Origin: CAZXYS01 sp964645005 | Lineage (GTDB): Bacteria > Bacteroidota > Ignavibacteria > Kapaibacteriales > UBA2268 | Direction: 5' to 3' | DNA length: 64,000 nucleotides | Assembly: GCA_964645005.1 (NCBI GenBank) | Contig: CAZXYS010000006.1 | Coordinates: 69,072-133,071, forward strand | Shown: positions 15,865 through 24,209 of the stretch, in pieces | Position numbering within the stretch: the stretch's first letter is position 1 | Layout: each line of letters starts with the position of its first letter | Program-made: the position numbers and the translations under genes | The notes under the pieces: generated by a model | The model's input: the letters and a program-made list of their open reading frames with translations, nothing else | Database searches by the model: none | What the model was told of the DNA's origin: nothing

Positions 15865-17172
15865 TTATTGACCAAACATATTTATTACTTTCTTCAGCGA
15901 TTCTACGAGCGTGTCAATTTCACTTTTCGTATTGTAAAAAGCTATCGAAGCTCTCGATGTCGCCGGCACGTTGAATCTGTCCATTACCGGCTGCGTGCAG
16001 TGATGCCCCGTTCGAATCGCGATACCATCCATATCGAGCATAGTGCCTACATCGTGCGGATGTATATTGTCCAGCACGAATGATATTGAACTCGACTTCT
16101 CTTTTGCGGTGCCAATTATCTTAAGTTCATCTATCTCTTGCAGCTTTTCGGTTGCGTAATTCAAAAGATCCGCTTCATAACGTCTTATAGCATCTATGCC
16201 GATATTTCGTATATATTTAATTGCTTCCCCTAAACCTATAGCGCCTGCGATATTCGGCGTTCCGCCTTCGAATTTGTAAGGCAGATCGTTGTAAATTGTT
16301 TTTTCGAAAGTGACATTCTTTATCATGTCGCCGCCGCCCTGATAAGGGGGCATTTCGTCGAGCAGATGCTTCTTCCCGTAGAGAACGCCGATGCCGGTCG
16401 GTCCGTAAACCTTGTGCCCGGAAAATGCAAGGAAATCGACGTCCAGTTCCTGCACATCGACAGTTATATGCTGTACCGACTGCGCCGCATCCATCATCAC
16501 GGGGATGCCGCGGTCGCGGGCAGCATCGATAATATCCTTCGCCGGATTTATCGTTCCCAGCGAGTTCGAAACATGCACGAATGAGACTATCTTCGTCTTT
16601 TCGTTGAGCATGTTCAAATATTCATCGAACATCAACTCGCCGTTGTCATCTATCGGAACCACTCTGAGTTTGGCGCCTTTTTCCTCGCAGAGCATCTGCC
16701 ATGGGACAATGCCCGAGTGATGATCCATGTGCGTAATAAGCACTTCATCGCCTTCGTGGACGTTCATCCTGCCGAAAGTGCTTGCTACGAGATTTATCGA
16801 TTCCGTTGTCCCTCTCGTAAATATCACCGCCGGCGACCTTACCGCATTAATGAACTTGGCAATAGTGCCTCGTGCTTCTTCATATTTTTTCGTTGCAGTC
16901 TGACTGAGAAAATGTATCCCCCTATGTATATTGCTGTTGTCGTAAGTGTAATACTGTTCCAACGCTTCGATAACCGAGCGAGGTTTTTGTGTTGTCGCCG
17001 CATTATCGAGATATACAAGGGGATTTTTCCTGATAAATTTCTGCAAAATCGGGAAATCCTTCCTTATCTCATCAATATAGAAGGTCTTTTTCCCGGAATT
17101 TTCCTGAATTTCCGTTTCCTGGACTACTATTTCTTTTTCTTTCGTATACATAGGGATTACCGAATACAACAA
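15865..17172 (-). CDS. sufS: Cysteine desulfurase SufS
   Basis: PLP-dependent enzyme that takes sulphur from cysteine, giving alanine and an enzyme persulphide. 435 residues, about 25 longer at the N-terminus than usual owing to a MYTKEKEIVVQETE-type extension. PLP lysine in SGHKVYGPTG near residue 250; catalytic cysteine in TGHHCTQP near 391; TRGTTESINLV near 120 and the conserved DAAQSVQH are also present. Group II (SufS/CsdA) by the short loop around the catalytic Cys. It follows sufD by 13 bases. A start at an internal ATG near residue 8 is possible. Confidence 0.96.
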   Translation of the reverse strand: MLYSVIPMYTKEKEIVVQETEIQENSGKKTFYIDEIRKDFPILQKFIRKNPLVYLDNAATTQKPRSVIEALEQYYTYDNSNIHRGIHFLSQTATKKYEEARGTIAKFINAVRSPAVIFTRGTTESINLVASTFGRMNVHEGDEVLITHMDHHSGIVPWQMLCEEKGAKLRVVPIDDNGELMFDEYLNMLNEKTKIVSFVHVSNSLGTINPAKDIIDAARDRGIPVMMDAAQSVQHITVDVQELDVDFLAFSGHKVYGPTGIGVLYGKKHLLDEMPPYQGGGDMIKNVTFEKTIYNDLPYKFEGGTPNIAGAIGLGEAIKYIRNIGIDAIRRYEADLLNYATEKLQEIDELKIIGTAKEKSSSISFVLDNIHPHDVGTMLDMDGIAIRTGHHCTQPVMDRFNVPATSRASIAFYNTKSEIDTLVESLKKVINMFGQ

Positions 17173-17185
17173 ACAATCATATTAA

Positions 17186-18523
17186 TTACTCTTTATTTAT
17201 CAACTTATTCTCTACTTGTTTTGCTATATAGTTTCGTAGAGGCTCAATTTTTATTTTATTGACAATTTCCTGTGCGAAAGCATTTAACAGCAGCGCTTTA
17301 GCCTGCTCTTTATCAAGTCCGCGCGAACGCAGGTAGAACAGCGAAGTCTTATCCAGCGTACCCGATGTCGCGCCGTGGCTGCACTTCACGTCATCAGCGT
17401 ATATCTCGAGCTGCGGCTTTGTATTGACTGTGGCGGAATCAGTTAGTAAAATATTCCTGTTCGTCTGGAATGCATCCGTTTTTTGTGCGTCCTGCCTGAC
17501 GAGGATCTTGCCGTTGAATATGCCGTGCGACGTATCATTCAGAATATTTTTGTATAGCTCGTCGCTGGTGCAGTTCGGTACTGCGTGATCTACGAGGATG
17601 TGATTATCCGTAAGATTATTATCCTCACCGTAAAAAAAGCCGTAAAAGCCGGCATGAGCGCCTTCGCCGTTGAGCACGGCACTCATATTATTCCTGTGGA
17701 AAGCGCCGCTGAGCGAAATAGTTACGCTGCTGAATGTGGAATCCTTTTCCTGGATAAGCTTCGTATCGCCAATATTATGCGAATTCTCGAAATCTTCCTG
17801 GTAAATATATGCTTCCACATTTGCGCCCTGGCGAAGAATCATTTCGGTGACTTTATTGTTCAGCGAGGGATTTTCCCCGATCGTGTGATGCGACCAGATA
17901 AGTCTCATCTGCGCATTCTCGCCGACGATGAACAGATTCCTCGGCTGCGACAGCACAGACTGCTTCCTCGTATCGGTGATGAACAGCAGCTGGATGGGCT
18001 TCTCTATAAGAGCGCCATTCGATATGTTTACAAAAGCGCCGTCGGCAGCCATTGCCGTATTCATCGCGGCGAAGGGATTCATGTGGTAATCCTTGTTCTG
18101 ACCGAGATATTCCTCGACAAGTTTATCGCCGTCTTCAATAGCGCTCGCCAGATTTCGAATACTTATCCCTTTTTCCTCCGGCTGGATTTTCGAATGCTTT
18201 TCGGAAAAATACCCGTTAACGAATACGAGCAGGTTCGTCTCGAGACCTTCATAGAGATAATCGGAAATTTTCTTTTCCTCGAAATTATCCGCGTCGCTCT
18301 TATCGGGCAATTCGAATTCAGTCTTCCTGACAAAATTCAGATTAGTATATTTCCATTCCTCGTGTTTGCGCGTAGGAATGCCGTTCTGCTCGAAAGCGTC
18401 AACAGCTTCCTTCCGCAGCTTGAACATCTTTGTGTCTTTATCGCCGTTCAGCTTGCTTTCATAATCCTTGAATTCATTGACTATCTTTCCAATTAAATCA
18501 GCTTTTCTCGGTTTATCAGCCAT
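17186..18523 (-). CDS. sufD: Fe-S scaffold subunit SufD
   Basis: SufD forms the SufBC2D scaffold on which Fe-S clusters are built. 445 residues. The C-terminal beta-helix of the SufB/SufD family is recognisable: HAVPNCTSDELYKNIL, NGKILVRQDAQKTDAFQTN, EIYADDVKCSHGATSG and YLRSRGLDKEQAKALLL. The conserved His in KCSHGATSG needed for scaffold activity is present. The N-terminal part (RKHEEWKYTN) is the SufD-type helical domain. It is 30 bases after sufC and 13 before sufS. Confidence 0.95.
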   Translation of the reverse strand: MADKPRKADLIGKIVNEFKDYESKLNGDKDTKMFKLRKEAVDAFEQNGIPTRKHEEWKYTNLNFVRKTEFELPDKSDADNFEEKKISDYLYEGLETNLLVFVNGYFSEKHSKIQPEEKGISIRNLASAIEDGDKLVEEYLGQNKDYHMNPFAAMNTAMAADGAFVNISNGALIEKPIQLLFITDTRKQSVLSQPRNLFIVGENAQMRLIWSHHTIGENPSLNNKVTEMILRQGANVEAYIYQEDFENSHNIGDTKLIQEKDSTFSSVTISLSGAFHRNNMSAVLNGEGAHAGFYGFFYGEDNNLTDNHILVDHAVPNCTSDELYKNILNDTSHGIFNGKILVRQDAQKTDAFQTNRNILLTDSATVNTKPQLEIYADDVKCSHGATSGTLDKTSLFYLRSRGLDKEQAKALLLNAFAQEIVNKIKIEPLRNYIAKQVENKLINKE

Positions 18524-18553
18524 TTATCTTCACCTGTTATTATTTTCGTGAAA

Positions 18554-19324
18554 TTATACAGCTTCCGCCGTTTCCTTCTTAATCCATTCGTATCCTTTGT
18601 CTTCGAGTTCAAGAGCCAGGTCTTTCCCTCCGGTCTTGACTATCTTACCGCCGTAAAGTACGTGAACTACGTCAGGAATGATGTAATTCAGAAGTCTTTG
18701 GTAATGAGTGATCACGAGAAATGAGTTATTCCCGCTTCTCAATTTATTCACACCGTTGGCGACAATTTTCAGGGCGTCAATATCCAATCCTGAATCTGTC
18801 TCGTCGAGAACACCAAGTTTCGGATCGAGCATAGCCATCTGGAAAATCTCGTTACGTTTTTTCTCGCCGCCGGAAAATCCTTCATTAACCGCGCGGTTTA
18901 AGAATTCTTTCTCTATTTCTACTAAACCGGCTTTTTCTTTCATAACCTGCATAAAATCCATTGCGTCAAGAGGTTCTTCACCTCTTGCTTTGCGAACTTC
19001 ATTAATAGCAGTTTTCATAAAGCTGGCATTTGAAACGCCGGGTATTTCCACAGGATACTGAAAGGCAAGAAATATGCCTTCTCTGGCACGCTCTTCAGCT
19101 TCCAATTCCAATATATCTTTACCATTATATTCAATGCTTCCCTGAGTAACTTCGAAATTTTCATTGCCGGCTAAAACTGCTGCCAGCGTACTTTTTCCCG
19201 ATCCGTTCGGTCCCATAATTGCATGCAATTCGCCGGTATTCAGCTCAAGGGACAAACCTTTGAGAATTTCATTTCCGCCAACATTTACATGCAGATCATT
19301 AATTTTCAGTAATGACATGTTCAA
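18554..19324 (-). CDS. sufC: Fe-S assembly ATPase SufC
   Basis: ABC-type ATPase of the SufBC2D complex, cytosolic, 256 residues. Walker A GPNGSGKST at about 37-45; signature FSGGEKKR near 149-156; Walker B LGVLDETDSGLDID with the SufC-specific LDE(T/I)DSGLD sequence; H-loop VITHYQR. It follows sufB after a 166-base gap that carries TTAACC repeats, the only large gap in this part of the operon. Confidence 0.97.
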   Translation of the reverse strand: MNMSLLKINDLHVNVGGNEILKGLSLELNTGELHAIMGPNGSGKSTLAAVLAGNENFEVTQGSIEYNGKDILELEAEERAREGIFLAFQYPVEIPGVSNASFMKTAINEVRKARGEEPLDAMDFMQVMKEKAGLVEIEKEFLNRAVNEGFSGGEKKRNEIFQMAMLDPKLGVLDETDSGLDIDALKIVANGVNKLRSGNNSFLVITHYQRLLNYIIPDVVHVLYGGKIVKTGGKDLALELEDKGYEWIKKETAEAV

Positions 19325-19399
19325 TATCTCCCGTCTTTATTTCCAATTACTCTTATCTCATAAAATTAGTTAAAATCTATTAAATTCTTAATTAATCAA

Positions 19400-19494
19400 A
19401 ATATATTTCTTTTCTTTAACATTAACCATTAACCTTTAACCATTCTCCGTTAACCGTTAGCCAGCAACCTGCAACCTGCAGCCTGTAACCTTAT
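19400..19494. repeat. TTAACC-type degenerate tandem repeats between sufB and sufC
   Basis: About 75 bases of 7-8 base words (ATTAACC, TTTAACC, GTTAACC, GTTAGCC, GCAACCT, GTAACCT) in direct array, joined to the 3' end of sufB. Similar words occur at 8978-8998 (inverted) and 9241-9270. Confidence 0.65.
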
Positions 19495-20942
19495 CCTACG
19501 CTGCCTTCAAGACTGATAGCAAGCAATTTCTGCGCTTCTACAGCGAATTCCATCGGCAGTTTGTTCAGCACCTCGCGTGCATAGCCGTTGATAATCATGC
19601 CGACAGCATCTTCTTCCGAGATACCGCGCTGCCGGCAGTAGAATATGATCTCGTCGGAAATCTTCGAGGTCGTCGCCTCATGTTCGACAACAGCAGAGTT
19701 ATTCTTGGACTCGATATAGGGGAATGTGTGCGCGCCGCATTTATCGCCCAGCAGCAGGGAATCGCACTGTGAATAATTGCGGGCATTTTCGGCTTTTTTG
19801 TTAATCTGGACGAGACCGCGGTAGCTGTTGTCGCTTCTGCCCGCGGAAATACCTTTGGAAACAACCCGGCTGCGAGTGTTTTTGCCTATATGCAGCATTT
19901 TCGTTCCGGTATCTGCCTGCTGTTTGTTATTTGTCAGAGCTACAGAGTAGAACTCGCCGGAAGAATTATCACCCTGCAGGATACAGCTTGGATATTTCCA
20001 TGTGATCGAGGAACCTGTCTCTACCTGAGTCCAGGAAATCTTCGAATTATCACCGGCGCACTTGCCGCGCTTTGTAACGAAATTATAGATCCCGCCGCGG
20101 CCTTCGCTGTCGCCGGGGTACCAGTTCTGTACAGTCGAGTACTTAACTTCGGCGTCTTTATGAGCATAGATCTCGACCACTGCGGCGTGAAGCTGGTTTT
20201 CGTCGCGCATCGGCGCTGTGCAGCCTTCGAGATAGCTGACGTAAGAGCCTTCTTCGGCAATTATCAACGTTCTCTCAAACTGTCCCGTCGAAGCGGCATT
20301 TATTCTGAAGTACGTCGAGAGTTCCATTGGGCTTCTTACGCCTTTGGGGATGTAACAGAAAGAGCCGTCACTGAATACAGCCGAATTAAGAGCGGCGAAG
20401 TAATTATCCCCCGCAGGAACCACACTGCCGATATATTTCTCTACAAGTTCGGGGTGATTGTGTACAGCTTCACTCATCGAGCAGAAAATAATGCCGAGCT
20501 CTTCCAGCTTTTCTTTAAATGTTGTGCCGACGGAAACCGAATCCATGACAGCATCTACCGCCACACCGGACAATCTCTTCTGCTCTTCCAGAGGAATGCC
20601 GAGTTTTTCGAAAGTGCTAAGCAGTTCGGGATCTACTTCTTCCAGGCTCTTGGGTTTAGCCTTCTGAACGGGCGCAGCGTAGTAGTAATAATCCTGATAA
20701 TTAATAGGCGGATATTTAACTTTCGCCCATGAGGGTTCTTTCATTTTCTTCCAGTTACGATAAGCTTTCAGGCGCCATTCGAGCATGAAATCGGGTTCTT
20801 CTTTCTTTTCCGAAATAAAACGAACGATGTCTTCGTTTAAGCCTTTCGGAGCGAATTCCTGTTCAATATTCGATACAAATCCGTGTTCGTATTCACCTTT
20901 CGTATATTTCTCTAAGATCTTTTGATCATCGCTCATAAACAC
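19491..20942 (-). CDS. sufB: Fe-S scaffold subunit SufB
   Basis: Main scaffold subunit of SufBC2D; 483 residues, normal length. Typical conserved stretches are seen: YYYAAPVQK near 85, EEGSYVSYLEGCTAP around 250, NFVTKRGKC near 312, the Cys in GDKCGAHTFPYIE near 420, HEATTSKISDEIIFYCRQRG and INGYAREVLNKLPMEFA. First structural gene of the suf operon, with the Rrf2 regulator ending only 3 bases upstream, so the two are surely cotranscribed. Confidence 0.97.
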   Translation of the reverse strand: MFMSDDQKILEKYTKGEYEHGFVSNIEQEFAPKGLNEDIVRFISEKKEEPDFMLEWRLKAYRNWKKMKEPSWAKVKYPPINYQDYYYYAAPVQKAKPKSLEEVDPELLSTFEKLGIPLEEQKRLSGVAVDAVMDSVSVGTTFKEKLEELGIIFCSMSEAVHNHPELVEKYIGSVVPAGDNYFAALNSAVFSDGSFCYIPKGVRSPMELSTYFRINAASTGQFERTLIIAEEGSYVSYLEGCTAPMRDENQLHAAVVEIYAHKDAEVKYSTVQNWYPGDSEGRGGIYNFVTKRGKCAGDNSKISWTQVETGSSITWKYPSCILQGDNSSGEFYSVALTNNKQQADTGTKMLHIGKNTRSRVVSKGISAGRSDNSYRGLVQINKKAENARNYSQCDSLLLGDKCGAHTFPYIESKNNSAVVEHEATTSKISDEIIFYCRQRGISEEDAVGMIINGYAREVLNKLPMEFAVEAQKLLAISLEGSVG

Positions 20943-20945
20943 ACC

Positions 20946-21389
20946 TCAGTTCTTTGATTGATATTCCATTTCCAGTTTATGTATGTTGCTATGTACCAGT
21001 TCGGCGATTGTTGTAGAGTAGAAAATGTCATCTATTTTCTGTTGAATAATCTTCATCGGATGTTTGATAGTGCAATAATCTTCGCGTACACATTCACCAT
21101 TTCCGTTTGTAAAGCACTCAACAATGCCGACATTATCTTCAAGTTTGTAAATTACTTCACCCAGAGAGATATCCTCTGCGTTTCGCGTCAAGAAATAACC
21201 GCCGCGGACACCCTGCTGCGATTTAACAAAACCTGATCTGTAAAGCGCCTGCAAGGTCTTGGCGAGAAATTCGAAGGACAGGTGCAATTGTTCCGCCATT
21301 TCCTTCGCGGAAACCTTCTGCCCTTTCTTATATGCCAGATATTGCAGTGCCAGCAGGGCGTACTCTATTTTTTTCGATAGTCTGTACAT
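20946..21389 (-). CDS. Rrf2-family regulator of the suf operon (SufR/IscR-like)
   Basis: Winged-helix Rrf2 protein, 147 residues from the ATG at 21389 (MYRLSKKIEYALLAL), preferred to the upstream ATG at 21431 because the family begins at this point. HTH around SAKEMAEQLHLSFEFLAKTLQ, then GVRGGYFL wing. Three cysteines (C-x7-C-x5-C: ECFTNGNGECVREDYC) sit where IscR binds its 2Fe-2S cluster, so it probably senses Fe-S status and autoregulates the operon. It ends 3 bases before sufB. The 176 bases upstream, shared with a divergent DUF433 gene, hold an AT-rich dyad. Confidence 0.93.
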   Translation of the reverse strand: MYRLSKKIEYALLALQYLAYKKGQKVSAKEMAEQLHLSFEFLAKTLQALYRSGFVKSQQGVRGGYFLTRNAEDISLGEVIYKLEDNVGIVECFTNGNGECVREDYCTIKHPMKIIQQKIDDIFYSTTIAELVHSNIHKLEMEYQSKN

Positions 21390-21480
21390 AGTATTCAGTA
21401 TTATATTATTTACATGATCGTTGACGTCCATGAAATACGACTATTGTTATCCGATTTATTAGATATTGTTAAATATTAAT

Positions 21481-21523
21481 GTATTTAAAACTAAATATTT
21501 ATTTGATAAATATTTATAAATAC
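21481..21523. promoter_or_regulatory. AT-rich dyad between the suf regulator and the DUF433 gene
   Basis: AAATATTTAT (21493-21502) and ATAAATATTT (21506-21515) are a perfect inverted repeat about a TTG centre. Outer GTATTTA (21481-21487) and TAAATAC (21517-21523) also pair. Placed in a divergent intergenic region, it could be an Rrf2 site, but AT-rich dyads arise easily by chance here. Confidence 0.3.
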
Positions 21524-21565
21524 ATGAATCATTGATACTTTTGTTTAAAATTGATCGATTAAGAT

Positions 21566-21799
21566 ATGGAAAATTATAAAGAACATATTTCGGTAGATCC
21601 AAAGTTAATGTTAGGAAAACCTGTAATCAAAGGTACAAGAATAACTGTTGAGCTTATAATTGAAAAGCTTTCCAAAGGCGAAACTATTGAAGACCTGTTA
21701 GAAGCTCATCCACGATTAGCGATTGAAAATATATACGCCGCACTTGCTTATGCTGTGGATGTAATTAAAGATGAAAAGATTTATCCGGCAGCTATATGA
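21566..21799 (+). CDS. DUF433 protein (antitoxin-like)
   Basis: A 77-residue DUF433 protein: HISVDPKLMLGKPVIKGTRI, then ILL-type helices (LSKGETIEDLLEAHP) and ENIYAALAYAVD. DUF433 has a short HTH-like fold and is usually the first gene of a pair with a PIN-like DUF5615 toxin. Here its stop overlaps an ATG (ATGA at 21796-21799) which opens a frame MKFAF..., the way DUF5615 genes begin, but that frame stops after 25 codons and lies antisense to the end of the next gene. So this appears to be an orphan antitoxin. Divergent from the suf regulator. Confidence 0.85.
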   Translation: MENYKEHISVDPKLMLGKPVIKGTRITVELIIEKLSKGETIEDLLEAHPRLAIENIYAALAYAVDVIKDEKIYPAAI

Positions 21800-21873
21800 A
21801 ATTCGCTTTCAATCTATCTCCAATTCCTTCCCATTATTCCTCAGATTATTATTCTTATCCTGATGATTCTTAA
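21796..21873 (+). pseudogene. Possible stump of the DUF5615 toxin partner
   Basis: A 25-codon frame coupled to the DUF433 stop by an ATGA overlap and starting MKFAF, like DUF5615 toxins (MKFLxDENL type). The rest does not resemble the family and overlaps the 3' end of the convergent OmpA-like gene. Resemblance of five residues is weak evidence. Confidence 0.3.
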
Positions 21874-23953
21874 CCGGTGTAATAATTTCAATCCGTACAG
21901 TCCTGCAGTAGAATCTTCCCTCGGGCAGGGAATTATCATAAAGAAGTTCCGATTCACCAACACCTTTGACCTGAGCATCAGGTATCCTTAGCATTCTCGC
22001 AGCGGAGTTTGCCCTCCTTTTTGACAGACGCTCATTTACTTCTTCTTTGCCAAGTTTGTCGGTATGACCGAATATTATTACTTCAGCATCTTCCGTGATT
22101 CTGTCTTTGACGAAATCGAGTACCTCGCGGTGCTCTCTTCCAAGCCTTGAGCTGCCGTAATCGAATAATATCAAACTATAATATTCAAATTCCTTATCTT
22201 CAATTCTCTGCAGCCTTTTCTTGTCAATAGTAAGTTTTTCAACCGGTAGATATTGTTTATTAGATTGGGCTATTTGACCGAGTGTGTCTTTAACTGTTAA
22301 TTGGTAGGTTATATCACCGGCTTTTTGGGGGGCTTGAGGCGAATCCTGCTTTAGCTTCCATTCCAGTTCTTCCGGCGGCTGCACAGAGCCATTGAACATC
22401 TTAAGAGTCCTGTCTCCCTGTTTCATATTTAAATTCCAGCTATCGATGCCGGCGCCTGTTTTGACATTTGGGAGAAAACGGATCGTTGTTGTTGATATAA
22501 CGCGCATAGTATCAACAGTCAGAATAGGCTCCTTTATATTCCAGTTTTCTGAAATAATTTCAACTCTTCTGTTCTCTGCATCTGCGCCTTCTTCGTCGGA
22601 ACGTGAAGGCTCTTCCGGCAGATTGCGGGCGCGCACTTCTATCCTATCATCTTTAATTCCCCAGACTATAACCAGATAATCCTTTACTGCATTGGCGCGG
22701 GCTCTGGAAAGATCCGGATTGTTTTTTTCAGCGCCTTGGCCTGAATTTGTGCCAATGAGTGTAACTGCCGCTTGGGGATTTGTTTTGAGGCGTTTACCGG
22801 CAATATTCATAATGTGATAATAAGTTTCCAAAGCATTTAAATTGTGCAGTGTTTTGAAGTCAAACTGATCCGTCTCGTAAGGTTTGAGCTTATTATATCG
22901 GGAAGGAATCTCCGCTGATGCGCTGTCGAAAAAGATGTAGTTCAACAGTGGGCGCATATTCAGAGAAATGAAATCCTCAATGCGGACATTGAAATCCCGC
23001 TGGACGTTATTATTTGAATCGATTTTAACTGCTTTTACCGAAGCTGCCAGTGCCGGTGGTTCCGGCGGCAAGGGAAGCTCGCTGTCATCAGGCATAGGAG
23101 CAGGCAAAGGAGGCGGCGGCGGAGGAGGAGGAGGAGGAGGTTCCTTGTACTTCAAGGATAAACCGGCGCGGATCGTATGAACGCTCCATTTTGTATTGCT
23201 TACAACCGGTGTTAACCAGAATGTATAAAAGATTTCCGGCGCCAGCAATAGCGAATAATCTTCTTTCAAAGGTAATTCATAACTGGCTCCCAGATTCACG
23301 GCAAACTGCACTGATGCGGCTTCTTCTATCTCGCCATCAAGATCATTGCGAAATCGCTGCCCATCGAGGAATGTACCTTGCTTAGCCGGTTTGGAGACAC
23401 GTTCGATCTGGTCATAATTCTTATCTATAACGTAACCGAATCGAAAACCGGCGTGCCCGAACATCCTTCGCCAGATACGATGTCCGAACATTGGCTCAAT
23501 ACCGACGGTTGACAACTCTGCATCCAGAGTATGTTTGAAAGCGCCGGGCTGATGGACGCCGTCGATTAAAACAGTCGTAGGTTCTTCCTCTTCGAAAGAG
23601 CCGTTGAAGACAGCATAACCAGCTCTTATATTGATAAATTTTTCGTGATCCAATGCATAGTCAAATAATCCGCCGAATGAATAACCTGTTCCAAAACCTC
23701 CTTCAAAACTTGGACAGCAACTCGGCACGCCCGGCAGCTTATTGAAATTCGAAGCGTGTAAGTTGAGATTGAAATTCCCGTAAATTCCATAGCGAGGCTT
23801 GGTTTCAAGGGTATCTGTACGAATTAATTCATCTTCCGGAGATTCAAAGAATTGTGCTGCAGCCGGTGATATTAAAAGAAATAAAATAAATGCAATATGT
23901 AAAGATCTTATAAGTATTTTATTTGCCAATTTTTTAATTGTCCGAAAATCCAA
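21809..23953 (-). CDS. OmpA-family outer-membrane/peptidoglycan-linking protein
   Basis: A 714-residue envelope protein. Signal peptide near residues 15-35 (HIAFILFLLISPAAAQ), a beta-barrel-like region to about 270 ending YTFWL...AGLSLKYK, an 11-proline run near 275-287, then two OmpA-like peptidoglycan-binding regions. The first is degenerate (FFDSASAEIP, TLIGTNSGQG, LSRARANAVKDYL near 350-455) and the second complete (LILFDYGSSRLG, VIIFGHTDKLGKEEVNERLSKRRANSAARML near 590-665). The NxxLSxxRA-type helix in both supports diaminopimelate binding. A similar arrangement is known for large OmpA proteins in Bacteroidota. The last ~20 polar residues (after RIEIITPVK) look unconserved and may reflect a replaced 3' end. 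Monocistronic. Confidence 0.88.
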   Translation of the reverse strand: MDFRTIKKLANKILIRSLHIAFILFLLISPAAAQFFESPEDELIRTDTLETKPRYGIYGNFNLNLHASNFNKLPGVPSCCPSFEGGFGTGYSFGGLFDYALDHEKFINIRAGYAVFNGSFEEEEPTTVLIDGVHQPGAFKHTLDAELSTVGIEPMFGHRIWRRMFGHAGFRFGYVIDKNYDQIERVSKPAKQGTFLDGQRFRNDLDGEIEEAASVQFAVNLGASYELPLKEDYSLLLAPEIFYTFWLTPVVSNTKWSVHTIRAGLSLKYKEPPPPPPPPPPPLPAPMPDDSELPLPPEPPALAASVKAVKIDSNNNVQRDFNVRIEDFISLNMRPLLNYIFFDSASAEIPSRYNKLKPYETDQFDFKTLHNLNALETYYHIMNIAGKRLKTNPQAAVTLIGTNSGQGAEKNNPDLSRARANAVKDYLVIVWGIKDDRIEVRARNLPEEPSRSDEEGADAENRRVEIISENWNIKEPILTVDTMRVISTTTIRFLPNVKTGAGIDSWNLNMKQGDRTLKMFNGSVQPPEELEWKLKQDSPQAPQKAGDITYQLTVKDTLGQIAQSNKQYLPVEKLTIDKKRLQRIEDKEFEYYSLILFDYGSSRLGREHREVLDFVKDRITEDAEVIIFGHTDKLGKEEVNERLSKRRANSAARMLRIPDAQVKGVGESELLYDNSLPEGRFYCRTVRIEIITPVKNHQDKNNNLRNNGKELEID

Positions 23954-24136
23954 TTAGAGTTTCACTTTTAATTCTCTATATAAATTGCAAATTTAATCAT
24001 AAGTTAATTAAATCAGAAGAATAATCTGGTATTTTTAAATAAAAAATCATCTGTTTTGCTTTGCTGTTATGATGGTTTTTAATGGATAGTGTTTATTTGA
24101 AAGAAGTGATGATTATAAGTAAATTTTAAAATATAC

Positions 24137-24165
24137 TTGCACTTGAACTGAAAAACTATTATAAT
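24137..24165 (+). promoter_or_regulatory. Sigma-70-like promoter of the C1 peptidase gene
   Basis: TTGCAC (24137-24142) and TATAAT (24160-24165) with a 17-base spacer, about 45 bases before the ATG at 24210. An SD (AGGAG) lies 7 bases before that ATG. Confidence 0.6.
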
Positions 24166-24209
24166 TAAAAATTGTTAAAATAAGTTTTTAGATATTAATA
24201 GGAGTTATA

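Noticed and set aside
17585..18496. Long open frame on the plus strand, antisense to sufD
   Set aside because: It exists because of the codon composition of sufD; no recognisable domain, and sufD is certain.
19890..20732. Open frame of 280 codons antisense to sufB
   Set aside because: Shadow of a conserved gene; the peptide is low in recognisable structure and has no start signal.
23109..23145. Trinucleotide run encoding polyproline as a phase-variable contingency locus
   Set aside because: Length changes in units of three keep the frame, so it can vary the linker but not switch the gene off.
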